IMG/VR virus record: IMGVR_UViG_3300017697_000063 | Location: 1 to 29,972 of that record | Length of the DNA stretch: 29,972 nt | From: a virus | Direction: 5' to 3' (one strand) | Part shown: one piece after another, positions 5,297 to 13,194 of the stretch | Numbering within the stretch: position 1 is the first letter of the stretch | How the letters are laid out: each line of letters begins with the position of its first letter | The notes under the pieces: generated by a model | The model's database searches: none | The model's input: the letters and a program-made list of their open reading frames with translations, nothing else | What the model was told of the DNA's origin: nothing | Made by a program: the position numbers and the translations under genes

Positions 5297-5908
5297 TTAG
5301 CCTTGTTCTTGATCGGCTAGTCTTGTTTTTAAGTATCTTAGTAATACTCCGTATGCTGGTAGGAATACAATTAATCCTACTGCAATTTTTATTACAACTT
5401 GTGAACCGGCAATCTCTACCCAGTTCGCCGCCATATATTCATCTGCTGAGTTGTTAAACGCAACGGCAAAGAATGTGTATGTGTCAATGACGTTTGCAAC
5501 AACTGTCGATAGTGCTGGAGCAATCCACCACTGCTTTGACCAATTCTCTCTAAAGTATTGGAACACGTACACATCTAAGAATGTACCTACGGCATATGCA
5601 GTTGCACTTGCAAAACCAATACGCATGGCTACACTCTCTGGTGCACCTTCAGCTAACACTACGCAGATTGATCCAATAATTGCAAATGGATAAGCCGCCG
5701 CAATAGTTGCTCTCGCAATGCCTTTGCCTAGCATTCTAACTGTTAAGTCAGTTGCTAATACCACAAGCGGGAATGTAAATGCCGCCCAGGTTAATTTAAT
5801 GCCTGCAATTTCTACCGGGATAGAAACTAAAGCATTTGAAATTGTAATGACAACAACATGCAGTAATGCAAGTTTCATCATCATCATCTTGTCAATGTTT
5901 TTGAACAT
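5297..5908 (-). CDS. queuosine precursor-type transporter (VUT family, YhhQ-like)
   Basis: 203 residues, an integral membrane protein with about six hydrophobic segments (roughly 10-30, 36-57, 66-87, 90-112, 128-150, 165-190). The sequence FTFPLVVLATDLTVRMLGKGIARATI (about 45-70), the small-residue-rich third segment and the SNALVSIPVEIAG N-terminal region match the VUT family (PF02592, COG1738). Its E. coli member YhhQ imports 7-cyano-7-deazaguanine (preQ0) or preQ1 for queuosine in tRNA. The family length (about 220) agrees. An AAAGGAAAT Shine-Dalgarno precedes the ATG. Last gene of the methyltransferase/oxygenase/cupin run. No Q-biosynthesis enzyme is visible in this window. Phages that use 7-deazaguanine in DNA or tRNA are known, so salvage of preQ0 or preQ1 from the host is the natural reading, but substrate is inferred. 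Confidence 0.8.
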   Translation of the reverse strand: MFKNIDKMMMMKLALLHVVVITISNALVSIPVEIAGIKLTWAAFTFPLVVLATDLTVRMLGKGIARATIAAAYPFAIIGSICVVLAEGAPESVAMRIGFASATAYAVGTFLDVYVFQYFRENWSKQWWIAPALSTVVANVIDTYTFFAVAFNNSADEYMAANWVEIAGSQVVIKIAVGLIVFLPAYGVLLRYLKTRLADQEQG

Positions 5909-5910
5909 AA

Positions 5911-6276
5911 TTATTTCCTTTTTCTTTGTTCTGTTACGCTCGAGCCGCTTGTTCTTCTTACGATATCATCGTGATTAAATTCAGCCCAGTACAATTCAAA
6001 AGCGACTCCATCTTCTAAACCTTCGAACTGGTGAATCTTGCCGGGCTTCACTTGCGTAAAGTCTCCTGCTTCAAGAATAGTTTCATCAACTAGTCCTTGA
6101 TCATCTTGCCAAACTCGAACAATCATCTTGCCCGATTCAACAAAGAATCCGTTCCATTTATATTCGTGTGCATGTTCACTACATTTGAATCCTGCTTTAT
6201 ATTCAATGCGATGAAACTCTAGTACACCGTTTGCATGTATTAATTCAGTTTGTCCCCAAACTTTTCCTGCTTTCAT
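5911..6276 (-). CDS. cupin-fold protein
   Basis: 121 residues with the start at ATG 6274-6276. An ATG two codons earlier directly abuts the GGAG Shine-Dalgarno, while this one has a 6-nt spacer. A single cupin domain is visible: EHAHEYKWNGFFVESGKMIVRV (motif 1, His-x-His-type ligands around residues 36-38, then Gly) and a second motif with PGKIHQFEGLEDGVAFELYW. The FTQVKPGKIHQFE segment resembles sugar-isomerase or small-molecule-binding cupins rather than a specific enzyme. The C-terminus is basic and unstructured. It sits 2 nt downstream of the oxygenase gene and 2 nt upstream of the transporter, so the three are co-translated. A role in binding or isomerising the substrate of the neighbouring enzymes is inference. 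Confidence 0.8.
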   Translation of the reverse strand: MKAGKVWGQTELIHANGVLEFHRIEYKAGFKCSEHAHEYKWNGFFVESGKMIVRVWQDDQGLVDETILEAGDFTQVKPGKIHQFEGLEDGVAFELYWAEFNHDDIVRRTSGSSVTEQRKRK

Positions 6277-6285
6277 ATTCATCTC

Positions 6286-7056
6286 CTAATCAACGAACTT
6301 AAATAATTTCTCTTGTACGTGTCCGTCTATATTAACATAACGTCTAATAGTATTTGGATTGTCACGAGGTTCAACTCCGTGTAAACTATCTACTGTGTTT
6401 AAAAACATAACCATAGTGTTTGCTTTATATGGAACACGTTCTACAACTTCAATATCTTCTGCAACTGCTTCACGACCTGTTACTCTGCGCCATTGCTTAC
6501 CTGCTGTGTTTCTATAAACATTTAGACCACCATCTGTGCCTGTGTCATCTGCCTTCTTCATGTAAAACAAACCTGCAAACAATTCTTTTGATTGATCAAC
6601 ATGCGGAGTTCTAATTTGTATATTGTCTATTGCATTTAATACAAACTGCATTTCCATTCTAATTGATCCGCTCTTAGGAGCTCTACGTGGAGCAACATCA
6701 CTACGCATATACTTGGTATATAATCCTTCTGGACAAAACGATCCTGGTGGATAGTGTGCTTCAAGTCCTGTGCGAAATGCTCTTATTACTTCGTTTTTAA
6801 ATTCTCTGCTAGTTGAATATGCGGCAAATTCTTGCCATGCTTGACTTACTGTTGCGTAAGTATCGAAGTCATGATCAACGTAACGTGCAGTACCAAAGCC
6901 ATGTGTTTCGCCTTTGGTCATGTACTGTTCTGGGTATTCTGCTTCTAGCTTATTGTACAAGTCCCATGGTAGGACTTCATCAATAACGATATATGGAAAC
7001 GGGCTCAACCTTAAGTCACTTGGCTTAAAGTTTTGGAGGACACTATACTGGTTCAT
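6286..7056 (-). CDS. 2-oxoglutarate/Fe(II)-dependent oxygenase (larger type)
   Basis: 256 residues. The iron-binding triad is visible as H152-x-D154 (RTPHVDQSKELFAGLFYMKK) and H226 (DSLHGVEPRD), followed by R239 (IRRYVNIDG) as the likely 2-oxoglutarate contact. GGLNVYR (177-182) is the conserved strand between them. The N-terminus, PFPYIVIDEVLPWDLYNKLEAEYP, is typical of 2OG-oxygenases acting on small molecules or glycans, with the usual 'fx.v.d.fl....' opening. The ATG overlaps the methyltransferase stop (ATGA). The substrate is unknown. Its neighbours (two SAM methyltransferases, a cupin and a transporter) suggest modification of one small molecule or surface sugar rather than nucleotide repair; that is inference. 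Confidence 0.83.
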   Translation of the reverse strand: MNQYSVLQNFKPSDLRLSPFPYIVIDEVLPWDLYNKLEAEYPEQYMTKGETHGFGTARYVDHDFDTYATVSQAWQEFAAYSTSREFKNEVIRAFRTGLEAHYPPGSFCPEGLYTKYMRSDVAPRRAPKSGSIRMEMQFVLNAIDNIQIRTPHVDQSKELFAGLFYMKKADDTGTDGGLNVYRNTAGKQWRRVTGREAVAEDIEVVERVPYKANTMVMFLNTVDSLHGVEPRDNPNTIRRYVNIDGHVQEKLFKFVD

Positions 7057-7772
7057 TTATAACGGTTCGCAATCTCATCGCTAGATATATTATCACCTGC
7101 ATATAAATGTTGCTGTGGCATCTCAAATTCTGCATCAGTCTTACGTTTCATAATAGCAACAACCATAGGATCTCTTTCCCATGTATCTAATTTAAACTTA
7201 CCTCTGTAACCTTTGTCACGTGATAACTTTTGTCCTAGCTTCTCAATGTGATGTCCGTCACTAGTACCAATCCATACGCCATGCATCTCATAATCATTTT
7301 GGTGTGCTAGGCAGAAAAACAAATTAGGATGAAAGCTATAAAAGCCGTGATCAACCCAACGATAAAAAGGAAGTACATGGATCATGTATCCACCAACCTT
7401 AGTCATGTCGTGTATGTTTTTAAATACTGTGTACTGATTGAATACGTGTTCGCCTGTGCCGTTATTAGTTACTAGGTCAAACTGTTCTGTAAAGTTATAT
7501 GCTTGTTTGCAATCTAAATTAAGATCCATTGCAACAGCATCTTTCTCTGTATTAACATCGATAGCAAGATATCTTCCAAAGCCTAAGGCTTGAAAGTATT
7601 CTTTAGTAGTGTTAGCATGTGTATGAATACCACGTGCATTAAAAATTTTAGCACGTGACTTATTATTTTTTAAACGCTGGTTGCCCATCTCACATACAGT
7701 AGGAGTCTTGTTTGCTTTGATATCATCGTATACTGAATCAATAGCTTCTGTAATTAAATTAGTAAAGCTCAT
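7053..7772 (-). CDS. class I SAM-dependent methyltransferase-like protein
   Basis: 239 residues. A Rossmann-type layout is recognisable: TVCEMGNQRL (about 25-34) in the place of motif I but without the standard GxGxG, GRYLAIDVN (motif II, acidic residue after beta-2), FDLVTNNGTGEHVFNQYTVFKNIHDMTKVGGYMIHVLPF (motifs IV and V, about 100-138). HGFYSFHPNLFFCLA follows, a string I associate with FkbM-like or glycan-associated phage methyltransferases. The weak motif I makes catalytic activity less certain. The TAG of the preceding methyltransferase is one base from this ATG, with GGAGAA as ribosome binding site, so the two methyltransferases are a translational pair. Substrate unknown. Confidence 0.72.
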   Translation of the reverse strand: MSFTNLITEAIDSVYDDIKANKTPTVCEMGNQRLKNNKSRAKIFNARGIHTHANTTKEYFQALGFGRYLAIDVNTEKDAVAMDLNLDCKQAYNFTEQFDLVTNNGTGEHVFNQYTVFKNIHDMTKVGGYMIHVLPFYRWVDHGFYSFHPNLFFCLAHQNDYEMHGVWIGTSDGHHIEKLGQKLSRDKGYRGKFKLDTWERDPMVVAIMKRKTDAEFEMPQQHLYAGDNISSDEIANRYK

Positions 7773-7773
7773 A

Positions 7774-8340
7774 CTATTTCTCCAACACTACAATATATTT
7801 GTTGTTCTCATGTACGCCGCCACGCTTATCTGTTCTTGTCTTTTCAAAGAACTCGTGATGTACAATTTTTACACCTGGCATACATTTTTCAATTCTTTCT
7901 TTCCACCAACCCGGATTCTCTACAATTAAATGTGCATTACGTCCGTCTGGTAAAAACTTTTTAGCTGGGCTAGTAGCAATAATAAGAAATGCATTTTTGT
8001 TAAACAGTTCGTGAATATCTTTTAGTACATCATCTAAAAAGAAAGGCTCAATATGTTCTAGTACGTCTGTACTAATAAGCATATCAGCAGGCTTCTTGTT
8101 ATCGGGAATATTAAAGTCTGGCATCCCTGGATCCCAACCAATTGCACTAATCTCTGGATACGATTCTTTGAGTGCTAATACAACTCCACCTTTGCCGCAA
8201 CCATAGTCTAAAATAGACTGAGGTTTAAATTCTTTAATCCATTTTTCGATAGCCTTTAATCCTTTAGCGTCACCGAAAGATGCTTTCTCGCTGTGTAGTT
8301 GTGCTAACTGGCGAGCGTATTCTTCACTAATTGTTTTCAT
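7774..8340 (-). CDS. class I SAM-dependent methyltransferase
   Basis: 188 residues with a textbook methyltransferase core: motif I ILDYGCGKGG (residues 43-52) binding SAM, an acidic motif II in AIGWDPGMPDF, and motif IV STDVLEHIEPFFLDDVL (90-105), the VLEH type found in Methyltransf_23/UbiG-like enzymes. Motif V is NAFLIIATSPAKKFLPDGRNAHL. The late segment WWKERIEKCMPGVKIVHHEFF fits the usual C-terminal beta-hairpin. A AAAGGAAAT Shine-Dalgarno precedes the start, which overlaps the DUF6065-like gene by 14 nt. The substrate is not evident; it pairs with the second methyltransferase downstream. Confidence 0.85.
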   Translation of the reverse strand: MKTISEEYARQLAQLHSEKASFGDAKGLKAIEKWIKEFKPQSILDYGCGKGGVVLALKESYPEISAIGWDPGMPDFNIPDNKKPADMLISTDVLEHIEPFFLDDVLKDIHELFNKNAFLIIATSPAKKFLPDGRNAHLIVENPGWWKERIEKCMPGVKIVHHEFFEKTRTDKRGGVHENNKYIVVLEK

Positions 8341-9046
8341 CTAATTTCCTTTGCTTCCCAACATTACGTATCGATTTCATATAACTTCCTACGGAGGATA
8401 TATTAACTGTATTTAAATTCTGCATAGTTTGGTTGTCTGTTAAGTGGACGTTAAGTTTTATTGGTTTGTCACTCATTGGTACTAGTTGTAACCAAGGTTC
8501 GCCAACTTCAATTTTAACTTCACTACCGTATGGAACCATAATGTTATTTAAGATACTATGTTGATGTTTATACTCTGTGATACCAGGTACGCCCCAGTAT
8601 GCTAATGGATTCTTTGTGTGCCAATCAGGTTTGATCCATACCCATTTTACACCTGTAGTTTCTTTCATAAACCACGGTGAGCCTAACTTAACATGTGCAA
8701 GTCCAGGCTTGTGAAAATCAAAGTCACGTTCGTCGTGTGGCAATGCAGGAATAAAGTCAGGAAAGACTCTTACTTCTTTCTCTCCTCCAATACCTACACG
8801 CATATGTAGTTCACACCAACTAGGGAAAATAATTCCTGCCTTTAATATATCATTAATAGCAGGACATTGTTTCATTGAACTTATCGGCAAGTCGTCATAG
8901 AACTCTTGGTGCGTAGGTCTACTTGCTGGTAAACTTTTCCACCATTCGGGTATATACTTCTTTGCCAACTGCGGCTTACATTGATCGTAAGCGTATTGTT
9001 GGTTTGTATATACGTCTACTGTTATACTGTTAGATAAGAATCCCAT
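8327..9046 (-). CDS. DUF6065-like protein B
   Basis: 239 residues with ATG at 9044-9046 (MGFLSNSITV); a GTG at 9061 would add five residues but has no ribosome binding site. Paralogue of the gene at 1796-2557: shared features are PEWWK near residue 36, MKQCPAINDILKAG followed by FPSWCE, a GSPWFMKETTGV motif with a run of aromatic residues (KWVWIKPDW), and VPYGSEVKIEVGEPWLQLVPM. The expected DUF6065-like 'G-V-I-D-T-D' is less clear here (VPGITEYKHQHSILNN). The family name is from memory and its function is unknown. It overlaps the unknown gene at 9030 by 17 nt and the methyltransferase by 14 nt, so it belongs to the same operon. Confidence 0.7.
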   Translation of the reverse strand: MGFLSNSITVDVYTNQQYAYDQCKPQLAKKYIPEWWKSLPASRPTHQEFYDDLPISSMKQCPAINDILKAGIIFPSWCELHMRVGIGGEKEVRVFPDFIPALPHDERDFDFHKPGLAHVKLGSPWFMKETTGVKWVWIKPDWHTKNPLAYWGVPGITEYKHQHSILNNIMVPYGSEVKIEVGEPWLQLVPMSDKPIKLNVHLTDNQTMQNLNTVNISSVGSYMKSIRNVGKQRKLDENN

Positions 9047-9536
9047 AATCAATAACTTCACTTTGTCTACTAATGTCTTTTACAAACCACGCACATTGCG
9101 GGTTGTCACCATCAGTTAAAGGTACACCTAATAGTTGTCCGTTTTTCATTTTAGGGAAATACCATTTTACATCATTGTAAAAATTAGTAATCTTTACTTC
9201 TCCCCAATTCATCATACTACTAGTTAACGGATTAAACAAGAACGCTTCAAAGCCTCTATCGTTTAAACTTGTTAATGGTAGTACTTCAATGTCTCCAGCA
9301 CCGCCGCTGTCACCTACTGCTAAATGCCAATCGATAGGCATAGTTATTTCATGCCCTCCAATTTCCATTACCATTGCTGGTGAGTTAAATGATTCTAAAA
9401 AAATCAAAGGAATATAAAAGAAGTCAGGCTCTTTTGGATTACTATTATCCAATACTGAAAATCTAATGTCATCTGTTAATTCGTCCGGAAGGTGTTCGAG
9501 TTTGTAACATTTGTTTTCTAATGTTAATATTCTCAT
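9030..9536 (-). CDS. conserved marine T4-like phage protein, unknown function
   Basis: 168 residues, mixed alpha/beta, acidic, no transmembrane segment. Recognisable strings are MRILTLENKCYKLEHLP, GGHEITMPIDWHLAVGD, LEVLPLTSLNDRGFEAFLFNPLTS and GEVKITNFYNDVKWYFPKMKNGQLL. The protein looks like a compact beta-rich fold. I remember similar sequences as conserved hypotheticals in marine T4-like phages, and I know of no assigned function. The ATG at 9534-9536 has an AGAGGA ribosome binding site. It lies 21 nt after UvsW and overlaps the DUF6065-like gene, so it is transcribed with the helicase operon. Confidence 0.72.
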   Translation of the reverse strand: MRILTLENKCYKLEHLPDELTDDIRFSVLDNSNPKEPDFFYIPLIFLESFNSPAMVMEIGGHEITMPIDWHLAVGDSGGAGDIEVLPLTSLNDRGFEAFLFNPLTSSMMNWGEVKITNFYNDVKWYFPKMKNGQLLGVPLTDGDNPQCAWFVKDISRQSEVIDYGILI

Positions 9537-9557
9537 TTATAATCCTCTGTTTTCATA

Positions 9558-11021
9558 TTAATTCCAATCCACTTTCTCAATCGTAAATGGATACTGTGCT
9601 TCTTTGTAAAACTTCTTTCTTGATGTTAAGTGCCTTTTCGCATACTTACATGTGCTAGTTATATCCCAAATTTGCACAAAGTCTTTGTCTTCTGCTTTTC
9701 TTACGCCTCTGCCTATACTTTGAATTACTCGAACAAAAGATTTTCCAGGTTCAATAAGTACAAGATTAAAAATCCTAGGTATATTAATGCCCACTGCCGC
9801 AACTCCGTATGTTGCGATAATAACTTTATTAGTTGCTTCTTTAACTTCGTCATACTGTTCCTTGCGATCTTTTAATTTGACATCGCCTTTAATAAAAACA
9901 CTATCTGGTATTGCTTCTAGTAGTAGCTCGCCTGCACTAATTCTATCAACTAGTATTAATGTATTGCCTGAGTTTTTTATGTTGTTTAATAGTTTGCCTA
10001 TATATTTTATTCTTTCTGCATCTGTTACTAGAAACTTTAACTCTTCTGGATAACCTGCAAAACTTTTAATGTCAATCATTTGTACAATGTTAACATGACA
10101 GTTAGCTAGTACGCCTTTGTCTTGTAATTCTTTTGCACTAATGTTGCCAATGACTGGACCTATACTTGCTAAGATACTTTGAAACTCAAACTGTTCTTTA
10201 GGTACTGTACCTGTTAAGCCCCAACGTATAGGTGCATGTTTTAAATTTTGTGTAAGTAATTTTTTAAGCACTTCTGCTTTTGCTTGGTGTACTTCGTCAA
10301 TAATAATTGTTTGTACGCCTTCTAAAAACTCTGCAAGTGTTAGTACGTCATCATAGTTTTTACTTTTCTTATCTAGTATATTTAAACTTTGCCAAGTACA
10401 AATTGTATGTGTCTTGCCTAATTCTTTTCTATCACCGAAGTAAACACCTACATCTAATCCGCAGTTAACATAGTCTTCCTCTGTTTGTGTAACAAGTGAT
10501 TTGTTAGGAACAATAACTAACGTCCGACCAATCTTTTCCATTAAGTGTGATAGCGTTGCAGTAATAATAGTTTTACCTGCACCAGTTGCAACTTCTTGTA
10601 ATGCTTGTGGATTATTTAAAAAGTTATTAACTGTTTCAACTTGATAGTCACGTAGTACAATAGGTTCGCCAGCCATCATATGTCCTTCTGGCCATACTGT
10701 GCCTTGGTCCTTCCAATAGTCTTCTGTAATTGCATTAAAGGACAAGTCATGCTTCTCTCTGTGATCTACTATCTCAGATATTTCAATACCTTGCTCAACG
10801 ATACTATTAACAATAGTATCTAAATGATTAACATATCCTGTACCACCAATACCAAAGAACGCAACGTTTCCGTCCCAACGTCCTAGTTTGTATTGTGGCA
10901 AGTAACGTGCATAAGGAACTTGAAACTTTAACTTGTTAGCAATCTTTCTACGATTCTCAACAGGCAAGTTTTCAACTTTTACATTTACTTCATCTTGAAT
11001 TACTATTTTACAACTTGTCAT
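9558..11021 (-). CDS. uvsW: UvsW-type DNA/RNA helicase
   Basis: 487 residues, length as in the T4-like UvsW family. It is a superfamily 2 helicase that unwinds branched DNA, R-loops and recombination intermediates and helps switch from origin- to recombination-dependent replication. Motifs seen: LRDYQ (motif Q-like, 123-127), Walker A ATGAGKT (145-151), TLVIVPNKSLVTQ (Ia), DEVH (242-245, motif II), LTGTVP (III), LILVDRISAGELL (IV), VIIATYGVAAVGINIP (V) and VIQSIGRGVRKAED (VI). The N-terminal region (1-115) corresponds to the UvsW small DNA-binding domain. The ATG overlaps the upstream 435-residue gene's stop (ATGA), so the two proteins are made together. Confidence 0.93.
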   Translation of the reverse strand: MTSCKIVIQDEVNVKVENLPVENRRKIANKLKFQVPYARYLPQYKLGRWDGNVAFFGIGGTGYVNHLDTIVNSIVEQGIEISEIVDHREKHDLSFNAITEDYWKDQGTVWPEGHMMAGEPIVLRDYQVETVNNFLNNPQALQEVATGAGKTIITATLSHLMEKIGRTLVIVPNKSLVTQTEEDYVNCGLDVGVYFGDRKELGKTHTICTWQSLNILDKKSKNYDDVLTLAEFLEGVQTIIIDEVHQAKAEVLKKLLTQNLKHAPIRWGLTGTVPKEQFEFQSILASIGPVIGNISAKELQDKGVLANCHVNIVQMIDIKSFAGYPEELKFLVTDAERIKYIGKLLNNIKNSGNTLILVDRISAGELLLEAIPDSVFIKGDVKLKDRKEQYDEVKEATNKVIIATYGVAAVGINIPRIFNLVLIEPGKSFVRVIQSIGRGVRKAEDKDFVQIWDITSTCKYAKRHLTSRKKFYKEAQYPFTIEKVDWN

Positions 11022-12325
11022 ATATTCTCTACTTTAACTTGCCATCTGCTGTGTGGACTCGATACTATCGATCCTACATCATAAGACATTATTAAATCAA
11101 TTCCGTTTATGTACTCATTAATATAGTTCATTGGTTGCCTTGTTAAACACAACGATGCTATTGGCATCCAATCACTTTTAAACAATGGCTTAGGAACTTT
11201 ATTATTACTAATATACACTACTTTAGTGTTTTTGTCAACATAATTATTTAATCCCTTATCATGGACGAATTGGTTAAATTCCTTAGCATGATCCAGGTCT
11301 TTGTTGTCCAATCTAAACATAACACTCATTTGTTCTTTTGGAATAAAGTTTACAAACTTATTATGGTATTCTATTAGCCTGTCCATACATGTATGTGTAT
11401 CAAGTACAATTAATAATGGAAATCTATCTAACTCAATTAATGCTGTTGCTAAGTTATCAACAGTCCAATCTGAGTCTCTAATGTTTAGTTGTGTGTTACT
11501 TCTGTTAGCAATCTTAAATGTTAGTGTGCTACAGTTGTTATGTCTAAAACTTTTTGTTACATGTATGTCATTAAAATACTCAAGACCATACATACCTTTT
11601 CTATCATAATATTTGTAGAGGTTGCTATCATTTGGTTCTCCTAAATCTTTTACACATTCTTTAATGCCGTGGTCAACATAGTTAATAAATTTATAATCTT
11701 TAACTCCTGGCAAGTACTCATAGCTATGAGAATTCATGTGTGCTAGTTGGTCGTATACTTCTTGTACACTAGCATCAATGTCAAACTTACTTTGAAACTT
11801 TCTTGCAATATTTACTACTTTCCAAATGTATCTTTCAGTTAACGGAAAGTAATGCTTGTGCTTTTCGTAGAAGTAATCTTTGTTGTTGCCGTTCTTTAAT
11901 TCTTCTAATCTAGTAATAACTTTTTTGTTAAATGGGAATCTGATAACAAGCATATTTTCTTCTACACCCTTGTAACCAATCTGTTGTATCTTAACCCAAT
12001 GTGAACTATCTAAGTCACGTAGCGGACTTCTTAAGTTATCTAAATGGTTCTTAAGTTCAATGTTATGCTTTGTGAACTGTGGTGTGTAGTACTCTACTAA
12101 TAGTCTTTTAACAAGCTCGTGTTGCTTAGGCGTGAGTGCAGTACCTCTAAAACATTGTTTAGCAATACTAAACATAATCTTATGGTTGTCTTCATGTAAC
12201 GTAAACGAATGTAAGTCTGCTAACTTTTTATTAACGCTGAACTTAAAGTTACTGATACCAGCAACTAGTTCTAGGCAGTCTTCAACGGTAAGGTCATTAA
12301 TGTCGATTGGTTCTTTTCTAAGCAT
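11018..12325 (-). CDS. unknown protein translated together with UvsW
   Basis: 435 residues that I do not recognise. Residues about 49-72 (KIMFSIAKQCFRGTALTPKQHELVKRLL) form a helical module with a 'G-x-x-L-T-x-x-Q' turn, a motif that also appears in phage primase- and helicase-associated proteins. Residues 110-165 (beta-rich, IRFPFNKKVITRL) and a long C-terminal half with Rossmann-like strands (FPLLIVLDTHTCMDRLI, VVYISNN, GIDLIMSYDVGS) follow. No Walker A, no nuclease PD-ExK and no zinc cluster is obvious. It is first in its operon, with a strong promoter whose -10 lies 6 nt from the ATG, no Shine-Dalgarno, and an ATGA overlap with UvsW. A role with UvsW in recombination or replication is inference from coupling. 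Confidence 0.72.
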   Translation of the reverse strand: MLRKEPIDINDLTVEDCLELVAGISNFKFSVNKKLADLHSFTLHEDNHKIMFSIAKQCFRGTALTPKQHELVKRLLVEYYTPQFTKHNIELKNHLDNLRSPLRDLDSSHWVKIQQIGYKGVEENMLVIRFPFNKKVITRLEELKNGNNKDYFYEKHKHYFPLTERYIWKVVNIARKFQSKFDIDASVQEVYDQLAHMNSHSYEYLPGVKDYKFINYVDHGIKECVKDLGEPNDSNLYKYYDRKGMYGLEYFNDIHVTKSFRHNNCSTLTFKIANRSNTQLNIRDSDWTVDNLATALIELDRFPLLIVLDTHTCMDRLIEYHNKFVNFIPKEQMSVMFRLDNKDLDHAKEFNQFVHDKGLNNYVDKNTKVVYISNNKVPKPLFKSDWMPIASLCLTRQPMNYINEYINGIDLIMSYDVGSIVSSPHSRWQVKVENI

Positions 12326-12331
12326 GTATGT

Positions 12332-12360
12332 ATTATACTAGATTATAGTTCAGAAGTCAA
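12332..12360 (-). promoter_or_regulatory. sigma70-type promoter for the uvsW operon, predicted leaderless start
   Basis: Minus strand: TTGACT (12360-12355), 17-nt spacer, TATAAT (12337-12332), then 6 nt to the ATG at 12325. It has the same boxes, spacer and start-codon distance as the primase promoter. The -35 region lies in the last codons of the upstream glycan gene. Confidence 0.88.
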
Positions 12361-13194
12361 GCGTTTTAATGGTAAACCTTGGGCTATTTCATCCAAAGTC
12401 CATTCTGTGTATGCGTAGTCATTCAACCATAGTCGCCTGTCTGGTTGTAAGGGTGCTTCTATATCGTGGAAGAAGTCTATGTCATTACCGACGTCATACG
12501 CTAACGAGCTGGTACCTACAAACGCTGGAACGCCGTTTAGTATACTGTGTATACCAGGATTACTACTGTAGCTTACAGTAGCCCATACGTTGTTAAAATC
12601 TAAATCAAAGTCATCGTATGTATCGTTAATATGGTTAGGCTCTTGTCTATACACATGTCTAAGTCCACGTTCAATGTGGTCTAGTCTACAACGTGGGTGT
12701 GGTCTAAATACTATAGGACGGTCTGTGTGTTTGCGTATTTCATCGTAAGTGTTTAGAAACCAATTACTCATACGTGGCATGCCTTGCCATTGTAAACTTT
12801 TATCATGTTGTCCACATACAAGAATATGTTGGCCATCGTTAGTCCAACGTTTTGCTTCAAGTCCTAGTAAGTCTGCTCTAGTACTGTCGTTGCCTTTAGC
12901 ACCAAAGTTAGCATCGCTGTTAATACCATTGATGCCTACTTTCCATGTAGTGCCTCTTTGAATTCCGCCTACTTCTAATACTATTACAGGTTTGTTTATT
13001 GCTCGGAAGTGTTCCCAGACTTTTTGGTTTCCAGCCATTCTGCCAAACCAAAGCACACTCCAAATAACAGCAACATCGCAATCCCAGTCATTAACAGTAA
13101 CGGTATGGCCAGCACTATGCAAACTAGTTGCAAAAGCGTCAAACACTGGTTTACTATTCTGTGCACCATTCTCTGTAAATAAACTAAACTTCAT
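12343..13194 (-). CDS. capsule/teichoic-type glycosyl- or glycerophospho-transferase-like protein (RPHP family) 1
   Basis: 283 residues. The C-terminal half has the donor-site signature of GT-B capsule (KpsS/KpsC-like) and CDP-glycerol-type transferases: RPIVFRPHPR (about 159-168) and VSYSSNPGIHSILNGVPAF (207-225), where a 'T-x-x-SxxxxxxAxxxGxP' loop normally contacts the nucleotide. The N-terminal half is a Rossmann-like domain (DCDVAVIWSVLWFGR). Two related genes follow the same pattern at 13996 and 14940. The protein is shorter than free-standing KpsS (about 390), so it may be only the core. It overlaps the upstream transferase by 11 nt and is the last gene of the glycan run; the uvsW-operon promoter starts inside its 3' end. 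Acceptor unknown. Confidence 0.7.
   Translation of the reverse strand: MKFSLFTENGAQNSKPVFDAFATSLHSAGHTVTVNDWDCDVAVIWSVLWFGRMAGNQKVWEHFRAINKPVIVLEVGGIQRGTTWKVGINGINSDANFGAKGNDSTRADLLGLEAKRWTNDGQHILVCGQHDKSLQWQGMPRMSNWFLNTYDEIRKHTDRPIVFRPHPRCRLDHIERGLRHVYRQEPNHINDTYDDFDLDFNNVWATVSYSSNPGIHSILNGVPAFVGTSSLAYDVGNDIDFFHDIEAPLQPDRRLWLNDYAYTEWTLDEIAQGLPLKRLTSEL

Noticed and set aside
4811-5320. Plus-strand 169-codon open frame with hydrophobic runs
   Set aside because: It is the antisense of the lysine-rich gene and its neighbours; the hydrophobic runs are the complement of Lys/Ala codons. The minus-strand genes have ribosome binding sites and conserved N-termini.
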